Positions 1-10,678 of a DNA stretch of 64,000 nucleotides are shown in pieces (positions within the stretch are counted from its first letter, which is position 1; every line of letters begins with the position of its first letter). Where the stretch lies: NCBI RefSeq assembly GCF_021155775.2, contig NC_060234.1, forward strand, positions 26,468,026-26,532,025, in the 5' to 3' direction. The notes below the pieces were generated by a model. That model saw nothing but the letters and a program-made list of their open reading frames with translations. It ran no database searches and was not told the origin of the DNA. The DNA comes from Neodiprion pinetum. Its lineage: Eukaryota > Arthropoda > Insecta > Hymenoptera > Diprionidae. A program made the position numbers and the translations under genes.

Positions 1-2820
1 CTCTCAGGCTTGAGAATGACTTTAATCATATTCTACACACATTTTATACAACGGAGACGGAGTGCAGGCATGAATGAGATAAAGATGTAGACTATACGTA
101 TAATGCAAGCATGCTCCGCCGCGTAGTAAATATACAGACGCCACGTGACTTGCGGACGAAATTATCGTCTCACATGCCTTCGGATCGTAACGAATCACGT
201 TACTTCGACGAAAAAACGTAATACAACATAACATGCGATAACATGCAAGAGAAATTTCGAGAATATCGAACCGGCTTGCTGAAACTGTTTTTTGAAACGT
301 AAGAGAGCCGGACAGAAAACGAATCTGAGGAATGACGCATGCCGAAGGAGCCATCGAGAATCCATTTTCGGCAAACTTCTAGCATTCGATACCTCTGCTT
401 TAAAATTCTCAAGTAAAATACCGCGACCTGCAGGGTTCGCGGGCACAATAATTAACCGTAATTAACAAGGGTCTGTACGTGGGTTAAAGCGTAATTTCTA
501 ACTATGCTCACGAGTTTTGGTATATACACACACACAGTACGGGAAGGTCGCGTTAATTAATACATCAGCTACCCCGAAACCTCCTATGGCTAAATTATGC
601 CATTGTAAAACGTTTTTAAACCTGCAATATGAACAACGCGGCAAAGGAACCCAAGTCACTATTTCAGCAGGTTTCAGTTCACCGGTGAATCATTAATGCT
701 CTCATGAATGTATCCACCCAGCTTGATCTAAAACAGAAGAACCTGCCTCGGTGCAGAGTTTAATGATACCTAGGTACAGCGTTAAAACCTGTGTAGGCAA
801 GGCTTTGACTGTTTCAATTTTGAGAAATGTTTACACACCGATTTCAACAACCGGTCAACCGTAACTTAAGAATCAATTTAAATTGTCGTTTAGAAGCATG
901 TATTCTTGAAAAAAGATTCAGTGATAATTTTTAAATTACAACACCCTATGAATTATACATCATCATTTTGTTACGCTACTTTTTCCAATCATTCGTCAGC
1001 GGGAAAAATGGACATACGTTTCAAAATATTCCGTCGTTTCTTTTGCTTTGCTTTTCTCAACTTTTGCCCAGTGTATTGTAATTTATGCTCATTGTATCAA
1101 CTGTTTCTTTCACTTTACAGTTGTGTGAAAAATACACAACACCTTTGGAAAAAAAAAAAACAATTAACTTTGATCCCTAATATTCATAAAGTTACCTGCA
1201 AAGCAACTTCTGTCATAATTCCATCACGTGTGTTGAAACAAACAATAATGTGATAATGCCGACGTATGTAATCACGGTTATCCGAAGAGGCCAAACATTG
1301 CGATATAAGTCATGGCCATTATTGGGGGAGAAAAAACTGGCGTGATCTAATTAACACCTTGGCAAAAAAATAGTTAATTTTAGACGGGTAGAAGAGTTAT
1401 TCACCCTTTTTCCCCAACGTGCGGGTTTTACCTGTTAAATACCATATACGTGTGTTTCATAAAGTGCAACGTAATGGTCGGTTAAAAGCTTGCGATAATT
1501 TCCCATAATAATAATGCACTCGCATTATGTGTGCCTGTACCCATGTATTCAGGTATGTGATAATTTCTGCGCACGATGGTACTTCACTCGCATTTCCACA
1601 GGTAGACGCGTAGGCGGATATTCAATTCTGAACATTGCGAAACGAGTGTTTCAATTCAGGTATGCATACATACGAACCGTTTGCACGCACTGCTTCAACT
1701 TTATCAAGCTGAAGTTTGTAAAGTTATTGTAACGATGCATCTTTAAAAAAATTCGTTATTTTGCAACCTGTTAAAGGGTTACCTGAAATTTAGTAATCCT
1801 TTTAACAAAGCATCAACAAACTCGGATTTTGTAAATTCAACTTCTTCAGTTATTCTATAGATGCAAAATTGTAATTTTTGTTTCAACGTTTCGATACGTT
1901 GTCATTACTAACTTAGCCTCGTTCAACTTGCGTGGATCTCTTTGATTTGCGACCGTTAATCTATACGTAGATGATGCGAAAAAGTACAGCAGATGAAATG
2001 CAGCATTCGGCATCGTTACTGTTGATCAATTGAATTCGCCTCAACTCAAAGAATTTTAATTAAGAGCTTACTGCAATCAGAAGTGCAGGATGAAATTTGT
2101 AGAATATACTTTTGAGATTATATATTCAAAATTTCCGAAAGCCTACATGGATAAAAATTGCGGTTGACTAATTATCAAAAGATCGACATTCGTAACGTTA
2201 ACGTAACGGAACGTTTGAAAAAATCACTATTCCGCAAGGTTAGAATAGCTTGGGAAAAAATTTAATTTGCAAAATAAGAGTATACGCTACTTTATTACGA
2301 TCTACCGAATCTCAGACAATCTTGATGTTCCGGGATAACAATTTTTTCTATAAAAGTGATTAGTGATTTTAACATTTTGAACGTAAACATGATAAAATAT
2401 TAGTTTCGAAGCTAGAATATCTAACTATTCGACAAATCTCCCTAACTTTAATGGAAAATTCTGTTTTTTCTTCAACGTTGATCAGTCTTTCTAAACTGTG
2501 TATCGCTTCCCTGATCCGAATAATCACGGTTGCAACAATAAAGACGTAAAATGAAACCAGACCAAACCGGAAGATCTTATCCTATGCACGTTTTAACAAA
2601 TCTCCACAATGCCCTTCCAGAGTAATTTTTCTCCTTGGAGACTGCGGCTTACTCGAGTGAAACCGTAAAACGCCAAGAGAGCAAGCGAGATGTCAGAGAG
2701 AGACAGAGAGAGAGAGAAAGAGAAATCCAGCGTCTATTAATATCTCAAGTATGCAGCAGGCCAAGAAAAAAGGGCAAAAAAAATTAGAAAAGTTCAAAAC
2801 GGAAACGGCATTGAACTCAC
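1..2820. other. Non-coding stretch, left end
   Basis: No exon could be supported here. Open frames are short and have no recognisable motif. If the secreted-protein gene beginning at 3786 on the minus strand continues, this stretch would be its intron and possibly hold later exons. One place with fair minus-strand splice sites is 2821-2873 (listed separately). A good minus acceptor-like tract near 2005-2030 is followed by an open frame but has no convincing donor. A GA-rich simple repeat lies at about 2697-2722. Confidence 0.5.
2697..2722. repeat. GA-rich microsatellite
   Basis: Interrupted (GA)n tract of about 26 bases. Simple sequence with no evidence of function. Confidence 0.8.
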
Positions 2821-2873
2821 GTCGCGATGCAGTGCGCGTTCCGTGGATTTCCTCTATATTAATTAAGATCCGA
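2821..2873 (-). CDS. Weak candidate minus-strand exon
   Basis: On the minus strand a fair acceptor (ending ttattgcag) lies just right of 2873 and a GTGAGT donor just left of 2821. The 53-nt box is open in only one frame (entry phase 2, exit phase 1), giving a peptide with RILINIEEIHGTRTASR. It is not in phase with the signal-peptide exon at 3656-3786, which ends in phase 0 and would meet a stop here after four codons. It would be in phase with the equally weak candidate at 8946-8974. No family is recognised. It may be chance or a non-coding exon. Confidence 0.15.
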
Positions 2874-3655
2874 CTGCAATAACGGAGAATTATTTTCTTA
2901 GAATTTGAGATAAACAGGAATCGAATAATAACGTTTACTTTCAATAAGATATCACATATGCTGAGACTTTATTTCGAGGCGACTGATTATTCATTGAATG
3001 CGTTTCGAAGTACATAAAGGTTCCAAAGTCTCACAAGTGTAGTGTAGAGTTTATATTTTTCACATTTTCAACAGTACGTGAGCTTCTCGTTAAAACATGC
3101 AAGCCGAACGTCGAGAATTATCGACGATGTCTAATAATCGAACCCATGCAACCACGTCTACATTAGATTAGTTAGCATTACTTGTTCACTTCTTATTCTA
3201 TGATCCGGTTTCGTAAAAGCCAATCGCACATCGCGAACTTTTCCCCCTTTCTGCGATGCGCCCAAATCTCAAAGTCAAAGTGATTAAATTATTTATCGCC
3301 TCCTGATCCCTTCGGATCGAATCGCGAAACGTAATACCAACCAACTCGTTCAGCTCGTAGTATAGGTCAAGGCCTCAAAAGGGGGAAAAATAAATTACCA
3401 AAGAGATTTGAAGCTAGGCGAGATGAGGTTATGAAAAGGTATAGCGATACTTCGTCAAAATCGTTCACAATTCACGAGCGAACGAGAGAAAGAGATGGAT
3501 GATAAAAAGAGGAGGAGCGAGGCAGCAGAAAACTCCCGAGAGCCATCCGAGGAAAAGGGAAAGGCAACACGCAACGTAACGGTGCTTTCGAACGAATCGG
3601 TTACTCGTTTAAAATACGAACGTAGAGACGACGCGACGCGCAGTCGACGACTCAC

Positions 3656-3786
3656 CTGAGATAAATCGTTGTCATCGCGAATCCTGGACTCGACAGTGCT
3701 GGCAGCATCGGTGAAACCGACGATGACGACGAGGAGAAGAGCAGCAGACACGGCACGATTCATTGTCAATTAAACAATTAAGTCAC
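3656..3786 (-). CDS. First coding exon of a secreted or membrane protein
   Basis: Read on the minus strand, a pyrimidine-containing acceptor ending gatcag precedes a 23-nt leader, then ATG at 3763 with A at -3. The coding part is exactly 36 codons and ends in phase 0 at a consensus donor (CTCAG before GTGAGT). The peptide starts MNRAVSAALLLVVIVGFTDA: one positive residue, a hydrophobic core of about twelve residues, and a likely signal-peptidase site near A20/A21. A short acidic and basic segment ending DDNDLSQ follows. The N-terminus says the product enters the secretory pathway; nothing says what it does. The remaining exons would lie at lower coordinates, probably beyond base 1. A far in-frame TTG upstream is not a credible start. 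The acceptor implies a non-coding 5' exon further right, plausibly in the GC-rich block at 4050-4345. Family unknown. Confidence 0.6.
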
Positions 3787-3942
3787 CTGATCAATTGGCA
3801 CAAAAACAATGTAGATATAATACAACGGGAACGAAACTGAATACGTGTAATTATATGTATATATATGTTGAAAGATATCAAACAGTAGAAACAGCAGCAC
3901 AGTTACGAATAACGTATAGAAATTCCTTCTCTCTCTCTCACT

Positions 3943-3961
3943 CTTTTTTTTTTTTTTTTTT
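3943..3961. repeat. Poly-T run
   Basis: Homopolymer of about 19 T preceded by a short (TC)n stretch. It lies between the signal-peptide exon and its presumed promoter, so it would be intronic on the minus strand. Confidence 0.85.
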
Positions 3962-4049
3962 CTTTTATATCAAGGTTCGTTAGTTCATCTCTTTGTTAAT
4001 CCCTCACGCAGCTTCTAAATAATCACTCCCGTCTACGCCTGATTACTGT

Positions 4050-4345
4050 GCATGCATGCACCACGCTCGACACGCGTCCGTTCGAACCTCTTTCCGTGCC
4101 GTGTTCACCGAACGAAGGATAGCGCGAAACTGCGCCCCCTCCATCGGCGAAGCTCTGTCCCCCCCCCTCCCGCCTTCACCCCTCCGCCACCACTCGATGC
4201 CTAAGCGACACCGCGAACAAGTTCTTCGGGCGGGTTCGGTCGACTTCGGCCGGCTTCGGCGCCCCGAGGATTCGAATCGCCGCCGGCGCCTCGACCACGT
4301 GACCAACGTGACGTACGAGGAATGTTGCCGGCTATGAGGCGGCAG
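4050..4345 (-). promoter_or_regulatory. GC- and CpG-rich block, probable promoter or 5' leader
   Basis: A sharp island of GC-rich, CpG-dense sequence, unlike the AT-rich flanks, lies about 270-560 bases upstream of the minus-strand signal-peptide start at 3763. It contains a perfect E-box CACGTG at 4296-4301 and a C-run near 4160. Overlapping open frames on both strands come from the low stop frequency of GC-rich DNA and are not called. The simplest reading is a TATA-less promoter and non-coding first exon of the minus-strand gene. Bidirectional use is possible. No start site can be fixed from sequence alone. Confidence 0.4.
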
Positions 4346-5152
4346 GTTGATACTACGCTGCGGGGAAATCGGCGGGGGCGCGTTACTATAGCCTACTCAT
4401 TGTCGACGCCGGAATAAGTCACCGTCCAATTTTCCTCGTACAAAGCTCCAAGTGCAACGCATTTACCTTTTACTGGCTTCAAACGATCCTACAATTAGAC
4501 ATCCTGAAAATAGGCGGAGATTTTTTTTTCACCTGCAGGTTAAAGTTTTTATGGAAGTGTTGGGGAATTAATTATCCGATTTTCCGAGAAAACGAACTGA
4601 AATTTTAAACTCAAAATTTTCATTATTTCGTGAGAAATTTTACGGTTTTGTCGAAACACTGTCACGGTTACCCGTGCACGATGTGATTGACGGGATTCAG
4701 TTTAGGACGGACAGCTACAAGGTCTTTAAAATAATTAATATGATGTTTGACTTTGTTAGGTTCGTTCTTTATTGCACTTTCAAAAGACACGAAAAGCGTG
4801 TCGATGGTTACAATTTCAGATCTGGAAACCTGGGAATTTGGGGAATACTACAATTCAGAGTTAGGGGCAACCCTGCAGAGTCCTCGAGGAGAGAGTTATT
4901 TAAATGCGAGAATTCCTTCCGCGCTTGCTGTTTACCCTGCGGGGGAGCGACGACGACTCGGGCCTATTTGTAGGATCACGCATTGAAATTGGGATTACGA
5001 TGATTAAGCTTCAAGTTTCGACGGAATAACTACCCTGTATCTTGTTTGAATTTAGATGATGACGTATTGCTGTAGACGGTGTAAGGCAAATTTGTATTAC
5101 CACGCTACCCGTTTCAAATTGCAAAATGCAATTTGGCGGCAGACCAGAAAAG

Positions 5153-5257
5153 CATCATAACTACCTCAGAATCTTATAAAAAAAACCATCGTATCTTAAA
5201 ATTTGATCGAAAACCATCGTGTCTCAGAATTTGGTTCAACATCATCGTATCTCAAGT
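5153..5257. repeat. Degenerate tandem repeat, about 26-34 bp units
   Basis: About four diverged units, each starting CATCATA or CATCGT and continuing as a TCTYARAATTTG-like core, begin near 5153, 5187, 5214 and 5243. Unit length drifts from about 34 to 27 bases. The core resembles the TATCTCAGAGTTTG / CGTATCTTAAG stretch in the right arm of the foldback element at 15395-15623, so this may be a relic of related mobile DNA. Confidence 0.55.
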
Positions 5258-6856
5258 TAACATTTTGCTGGCAAAATTTTCTGAAACTTTACAATTGCTG
5301 GGTATACACGATTCGCGAAATAATAAAGATGCTCGACAATCGATGAACCGTGGTTGAGATCTAACACCACTTTGATAAATCGTAACTCTCATTATATCGT
5401 TATTATATATTTTGTACGTGTGGTTTCCGGCGGTAATCCAGGGTTTTGGGACTACCAATGCTTAGCAGTGAAAACGAGAATGTAATTGGACCTCAGATAT
5501 GAATCCGAATAAGCTGAAAGTTGTAGTGTTCAACGTAAAGGTACAGCAGCTTGGAAGATAACCAATCGCTAAAAACGACCTCGGTGTGTCTTCTGCTTCG
5601 AGGTTCATCGAGTGTGGATTAAGATTGGATTGATGGTACTGCCGTGCGCCTTTTCCCAATCTCCGTTCGTGCGCTTGAACGCCTATAACAAACGTATATA
5701 TAAGAGTAGGAGGCGCGGATCGACGATAGCGCGGATGAACTTTGCCCCTAGACTCGAGAAGTGCATAATTAACCGGGTGAATTGTTCGTAAATGAAGTGA
5801 CTTGACGGCTTAATAACGAAACCGGATCGTGGAGGACCTTCGTATCTGTGTTGTATATATACGAAGGTTGGCTGCCCGGATTTAAGATGTGGGACGAAGG
5901 CAGTAAACGCAGGGATCGTTAAGTGCTCCGACTGATTGCCATTAATTAATTCCGGTTTTACTACCCTCCATATATTTCCATTCTGCCCGTCCCACAGAGT
6001 TCGCATTTTACATTCGGAGCTCATAGAGGCCGAAGTGGCATCTCAAGAGTCAGTTCGGATTGTTGATTTCTAATTAGTCAAAACGGATACGCAATTTAAT
6101 TGAAAATTCCGCACAAGTTTCACCGAAGGCACCTACTCACGCTTTCACGGTTTAAAGTATGTACCTAAATATCTCAAATAATCCTCTCCGGAGTTGCGAC
6201 ATTGGAAACCGTTGAACCATTTTTTCAAATACGCAGAACGGGCGCAGCTGTTGAAATATGCGATTTTTACATATTAGTTTGAAAATCTGAACGGAGTCCT
6301 AAACTTAGACGCATAGTGTGGATATTATGATAACTGCATCTACTTAACTTGCGAAGAATAATGTCCAGGGTATAATAATTCCCTAAGTGGCCCCAATTAT
6401 GTCGCAATCGTTGTTTTCCCATCAGGCGCAATTTACAATACCTACTTGTAATTTTTCAAAAGTGACCGTCGACCTTTCAATTCGTTATCACTGCTCCGAT
6501 ATTGTATCAAGGTTACGGCGCGTTACGCATGTCGAAAGTGTGACTGTTATAAGCACTCTGTTCCAGTGCTGTAAAGTCCAGGGGGAGGATCGACATTTGA
6601 AATTGAAACAAATTCTCGCCATTTACATTTGTAGTTTGGCGTCAATCCGTCGCCAATCAGCATTTGGCAACGGATCCGGTCCGCGGTCTGCACATCCACG
6701 AAAGCTTGGAGGGAAAAGAAAATTTTTACGACATGTACGGTGACTTAAGATTCTTGGGATTCGATCCCTCTGCGTGTGGACAGTAACTTGCCATGCAAAA
6801 CTTTACCAAGGAATAAAAACTTCTCCTGATTTTCAAGTAAATTCGAATCCCCGTTT

Positions 6857-6870
6857 ACGTGACGTCACGT
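6857..6870. promoter_or_regulatory. 14-bp perfect palindrome containing a CRE core
   Basis: The bases ACGTGACGTCACGT read the same on both strands and contain the cAMP-response element core TGACGTCA plus flanking ACGT boxes. CRE sites bind CREB/ATF bZIP dimers in animals. Whether it is used here is unknown; no promoter is evident next to it. Confidence 0.35.
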
Positions 6871-6985
6871 CGCGGTCGGTGGCTGAAAATCGAATTATCC
6901 TTCGTATTTGAGGGGAGACTACGGTGAAATTTTTTTGCCAAAAATGGTTAATAAATTCTTAATTCATTGAGAAAAGAGTCTCTAA

Positions 6986-7217
6986 GAAAATTCTTCCACC
7001 AATATTTAGATTAAAGTAGTGTAGGCTTTGAAAAAAAATTTAAACCTCCTGAGATAAAAATGTATGCACAAGGAGCCTTTCGATGGAAATTCTGCCGACC
7101 GTTGACAAAAATTCTTTGCGTATACATTTTCATCGCAAGCGGCTGGATTTTTTTTTTTCTTTTTTTTTTTCTTCAAAGCCTATACTACCATAATATAAAA
7201 ATTGGTGAAAGGATTTT
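6986..7217. mobile_element. Foldback (MITE-like) element
   Basis: The left arm (about 6986-7075) and the reverse complement of the right arm (about 7105-7217) match over most of their length. Both contain a block reading ccaccaat / caccaat, then a GTAGTRTAGGCTTTGAA block, then an AAAATGTATRC block nearer the centre near 7090. The arms flank poly-A/T stretches. This is the structure of a non-autonomous foldback element. No clear target-site duplication was found and no transposase is encoded. The short open frame across it is a by-product. Confidence 0.6.
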
Positions 7218-7942
7218 TTTATACGACAATTTTCAATCGTTAATAGAACAGTGGTCGAATAATTATCTCAGGATCGTGCAGAATTAGAGCTGTGAGGTGA
7301 ATGGATAATATGATCGGCTGCGGTAAAAGCTGAAAAATTATAGTCGTAATACTGTCAGCCTAGTTGTCATTTTACGTCTGACAGAGTTGTGAAACCGTGG
7401 CATTTCTCGGTAAAAAAAAAAAAAAATTTATAAAAATCTAATGATAAATTATTTACATGAAGAAAACTAGCACGAGTATAAAGGTGATACGTGTCTACTT
7501 TCGAACGTTTCAAAGTATCTGAATTTCAGCAGACAATTGGAATTCAATGCAATATTCGAGATTCAAATGCGCGAATTAATCAGCAAGTGCTCAACTCGTC
7601 TGCATTGTTCCGCGATTCGATGACCAGTATCTATACGATCCACCATTCCAAAACTTTAATTACCTCTGTTTTGTCACCGCAGCTACTGCAATTGGACAAG
7701 AATGGCCCTTATACCATTATTATTACCATGAATTAAATGCACTCGACGATTTAAATCCAGATTTGTTAACGATAAAAATAACAAATTAAAAACCTTTTAA
7801 CGTTTATAATTTAAACGCAGGAATTTCAATGCGTATTTGGATTGCGCTATGCGACAATTACATTTTTTTTCACCGGGCTTACAGTATGTAATTATGATTC
7901 CTCACCTTAAAGTCAATCGAGGTTTATAAAAAAAATTTTCAC

Positions 7943-7991
7943 ATCACGTCGGCGGGTTCCATGGTGAAAAACCATGGTCTTGAGACGTGAT
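7943..7991. repeat. Short hairpin
   Basis: Two nested complementary pairs: ATCACGTC (7943-7950) with GACGTGAT (7984-7991), and CCATGGT with ACCATGG around a short A-rich loop. The stem is interrupted and under 25 bp, so it could be a small inverted-repeat scar or simply chance. Confidence 0.45.
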
Positions 7992-8945
7992 ATCTAAATG
8001 TAAATTTGGTTTCTTCTGTTTACTAGATATACCTAAATCGAATAACTATTCGATATATTGGTGAATTTATTAGTGTTGCATAGTGTTATCAGTGTAGCGT
8101 CATATTTTTCTAATAAGAGAGGAGATCAAAGCCCCTAATCATTGAGACGTCACGGCGCTGCGGTTATTCACTCTTCGATTCTTTCACGCAGTTTTAATCA
8201 GTTTCCGCAGAGTCGTAAACCACAAGTCGCAACTTGTTCGAATCTTCGAGGTTACTTATCGCTGGCTTTTCCGTACAGACTGGGAAAACAGATCAGAGAA
8301 CAAACTCAACATTCAGAGATCATCTTGATAGCACACGCCATCTATCAATTCCCCGAGAGGTTTTATCCATCAAGCTTGTACTGCGTATAACATCGAAACC
8401 CATCTCATCCTCAACGAGATATACGAGTAGGTATTTCAACGAGATATGGAAGAAGACAGTGACTACCGTTGTTTTTTTGCATAACTTTTATTCGCGAAAA
8501 TCCCGCAACCAGACGATATTCCGGTACCCTCAATAAACGAAACCGACTCTCATGTTACCATCGGAATGTTGTTACCTCCATCGAATGTGTCGTATATAAA
8601 GGTAACCGGCTACCTGTTGCACGTAAGAGTCGAATCTTTGATTATCGAGTGCACGTGTATAATGTTCGGGATGTAGGAGCCATTTTTAAGCGACTGGAAG
8701 TCAGCACGGTAAGAAGTAGGAGTCATTTTAATTGAGAACAACGATACTGATCACTCAAGTCAGTCAAGTCCATTGCAAATCGGTGTGATTCGAAACTAAA
8801 ACACTCAATGAGACTATAGAACCAAGCTGGAATTGTCTTAACCGATTTCAAATGCTTTTACGTTCCGAAGCAAAAACTGAGTGCCTTAAATCGTTGAGAA
8901 ATTTCGGTAAGTCTTTTCTCTACATTGGAATCAGCGAAAACTCAC

Positions 8946-8974
8946 CGATCCTCAGTTACAAGTATTAAATACAA
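8946..8974 (-). CDS. Candidate 29-nt micro-exon, minus strand
   Basis: A strong acceptor (tgatttttttcag on the minus strand) and a strong donor (GATCG before GTGAGT) bracket 29 nt. From phase 0 it reads LYLILVTED and exits in phase 2. Joined to the candidate start at 9303-9353 it gives a continuous hydrophobic N-terminus (MFAALLSL then LYLILV), which would act as a signal peptide or anchor. It is also in phase after the exon candidate at 12107-12171. Micro-exons this short are rare and easily imitated by chance. Confidence 0.25.
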
Positions 8975-9302
8975 CTGAAAAAAATCAGAATACATTAACG
9001 CTGTTTTTTTTTCTAGCGGTACGTACTTATAACCGAGGATGAGCGAATTTTCAACGATTGAAATTTAAAGGGTCGAGCTGTCATCGAAAGGTATAAACTT
9101 CGCGAAATGAATTAGTAAAGCAAGCCACGTAAAACACCGTGACGCACCAGCTCCCGCGGTGAGTATTCACGGGTGAAAACGGCGAGTTACATACGCGTAC
9201 GACGAACTTCGTTAGTCGTCGAAGTTTCGTAACAGGGTGAATAAATTGGTAAGCGATGCAAAGACCGCGTCTATCCGCCCCCAGGAAGTCAGCGATACCT
9301 AC

Positions 9303-9353
9303 CAACGATAAAAGTGCGGCGAACATTCCTTGGCTGTTGCTAGATCTTGGCAT
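9303..9353 (-). CDS. Candidate first coding exon, minus strand
   Basis: Two in-frame ATGs (9353 and 9326) precede a phase-0 donor (TTG before GTAGGT). The downstream ATG has G at -3 and gives MFAALLSL; the upstream one adds MPRSSNSQG. It sits at the edge of a GC-rich, CpG-dense block (9355-9560) that could be its promoter. If spliced to 8946-8974 the product would begin with a signal-like hydrophobic run. The donor lacks the usual AG before GT, and no third exon is identified. Confidence 0.22.
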
Positions 9354-9354
9354 G

Positions 9355-9760
9355 TGACGTCAGAATCCTCCCTCGCATTTCGCCGCCTCTCGAGCGGCAA
9401 CCCTTGCCGCGTGCACACGTCGGTGGGCGTATCTGCGTTAAAGGCACCGCGGAAAACATCACAGGGCGCTGAATTCGAAGGCGGCACATCGAGGCTGCCG
9501 CCGGGGAGCGAAAGCGTACCTTCTGCCTGATAACGCTTGCGGTTGGCATGCGGGGGCTGCTTTCGCCAGGGAAAGTAGACGAGAGGACAGCCCTCTCTCC
9601 CCTCTTTCCCCTCTTTCCCCTCTTTTCCCCTCTTTACCTCTCACGTTTACCGCCCTGCAACCCCCACGTTTCCGCGATACCTCACGCACCAACCCTTTGT
9701 GCCGTCGACGCGATTACCCTCGGAGAGGGTGCAAGGCGACCCTTGAGCCATCCACGTGTG
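9355..9760. promoter_or_regulatory. GC/CpG-rich block, possible promoter
   Basis: Second GC-rich island in the window, flanked by AT-rich DNA. On the plus strand a strong donor (CCGCG before GTGAGT) lies to its left near 9157, and on the minus strand the candidate start at 9303-9353 adjoins it, so transcription in either direction is conceivable. It holds the pyrimidine minisatellite at 9591-9641 and an ATT/ATC triplet stretch near 9768-9790. Open frames across it are artefacts of GC content. Confidence 0.3.
9591..9641. repeat. CCCCTCTTT minisatellite
   Basis: About five imperfect copies of a 9-10 bp pyrimidine unit (CCCCTCTTT) give a strand-asymmetric C/T block inside a GC-rich region. Confidence 0.75.
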
Positions 9761-10122
9761 CGCGTCAATTATTATTATCATCATCATTATTGGACTTCTT
9801 GCGTCAGGCCGGCAGCTCTTGTTGCTACGGAATTCAGCGCGTGGGGTAATACTCGTCATCCCGACGAGAAAGAACGTTTGCTGGAAGTCCTACAGTACAC
9901 ACCGTATATTCGTACATGAAACTCTGATCTCAATCCTAAACTCGAGGCATGAATTTCGCGGTAATTCAAACGGCAAACCTGCGTTCAAAGAACGACTAAT
10001 CATTTCTGGAAAACGATTTTCGTAATAAATACTCAATGCAGCAAACTGAAGTGAATTTATCAAGGGGTCTTCCACTCGAGTAATAATGGTTTTAATTTTT
10101 TCTCATCGTCAGTGAAACGTAC

Positions 10123-10162
10123 CTTTTGAAATTTAATAATTCTAAAGATTCGTGGTCACTGG
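10123..10162 (-). CDS. Weak candidate 40-nt exon, minus strand
   Basis: Acceptor ending gaattcttcag and donor AAAAG before GTACGT. Only one frame is open (entry phase 1, exit phase 2), reading SDHESLELLNFK. It does not fit in phase between 12107-12171 and 8946-8974, so it would belong to another transcript or be chance. Confidence 0.18.
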
Positions 10163-10619
10163 CTGAAGAATTCACGATCAGAGTAGAATTAATTCTTACA
10201 CCGTATTATACAAGTTTAATAATGAAAATCGATTGATCAGTCTCGGAACACCGATTAAACAGTAAAAATTCGTATATAGAAAATTACTCCAAGTATGAGG
10301 TGCTGAGCAGCAGATAATCTATCCTTAGAAAATGAGTCTTATCGTCAGTGGAATAAAATGCTGTGAGTAAGGCGAGTCATTATTCATTGGTATCCACGTT
10401 GGTATCAGTACGAGTTGCAAGAAGGGAACGATTAGGCACGTGTGAGCGCAATATGTTTACCCTTTCAACGACAGCGTATAAAAAAAAAAAATAAGTAAGA
10501 AAACGCAATTTACCGTTGTACAACGAATCTTTGAACCATCATCAATCATTCGGTATACACAGGATAAATGATCTTTCAGTGTTTAGGAACAAATTTCCTG
10601 CTCATGGCCTTTCTTGCAG

Positions 10620-10678
10620 ACATTGCTTCGAAGGGCTGAGAATGAAAATTTCAACGGACGAAGAGTTGAATTGAGTAG
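10620..10678 (+). CDS. Candidate 59-nt exon, plus strand
   Basis: The plus strand has a good acceptor (catggcctttcttgcag) and a consensus donor (GTAG before GTAAGG). One frame is open across the box (entry phase 0, exit phase 2), reading TLLRRAENENFNGRRVELS, rich in charged residues. No family is recognised and no adjoining plus-strand exon was found, so this may equally be a non-coding exon. Confidence 0.25.

Larger units (their letters stand above)
4346..8945. other. Non-coding stretch with repeats and foldbacks
   Basis: No exon is convincing. A 37-nt minus-strand box near 4466-4502 has fair splice sites but no frame reason to call it. The stretch holds a degenerate tandem repeat (5153-5257), a CRE-containing palindrome (6857-6870), a foldback element (6986-7217) and a short hairpin (7943-7991). 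A TATATAAAG at about 8593-8601 followed by two GTAAG donors looks promoter-like on the plus strand, but there is no coding frame to support it. Confidence 0.5.

Noticed and set aside
4043..4337. Arg-rich frames on both strands
   Set aside because: Produced by the CpG-rich block; no start context or splice support, and both strands are open at once.
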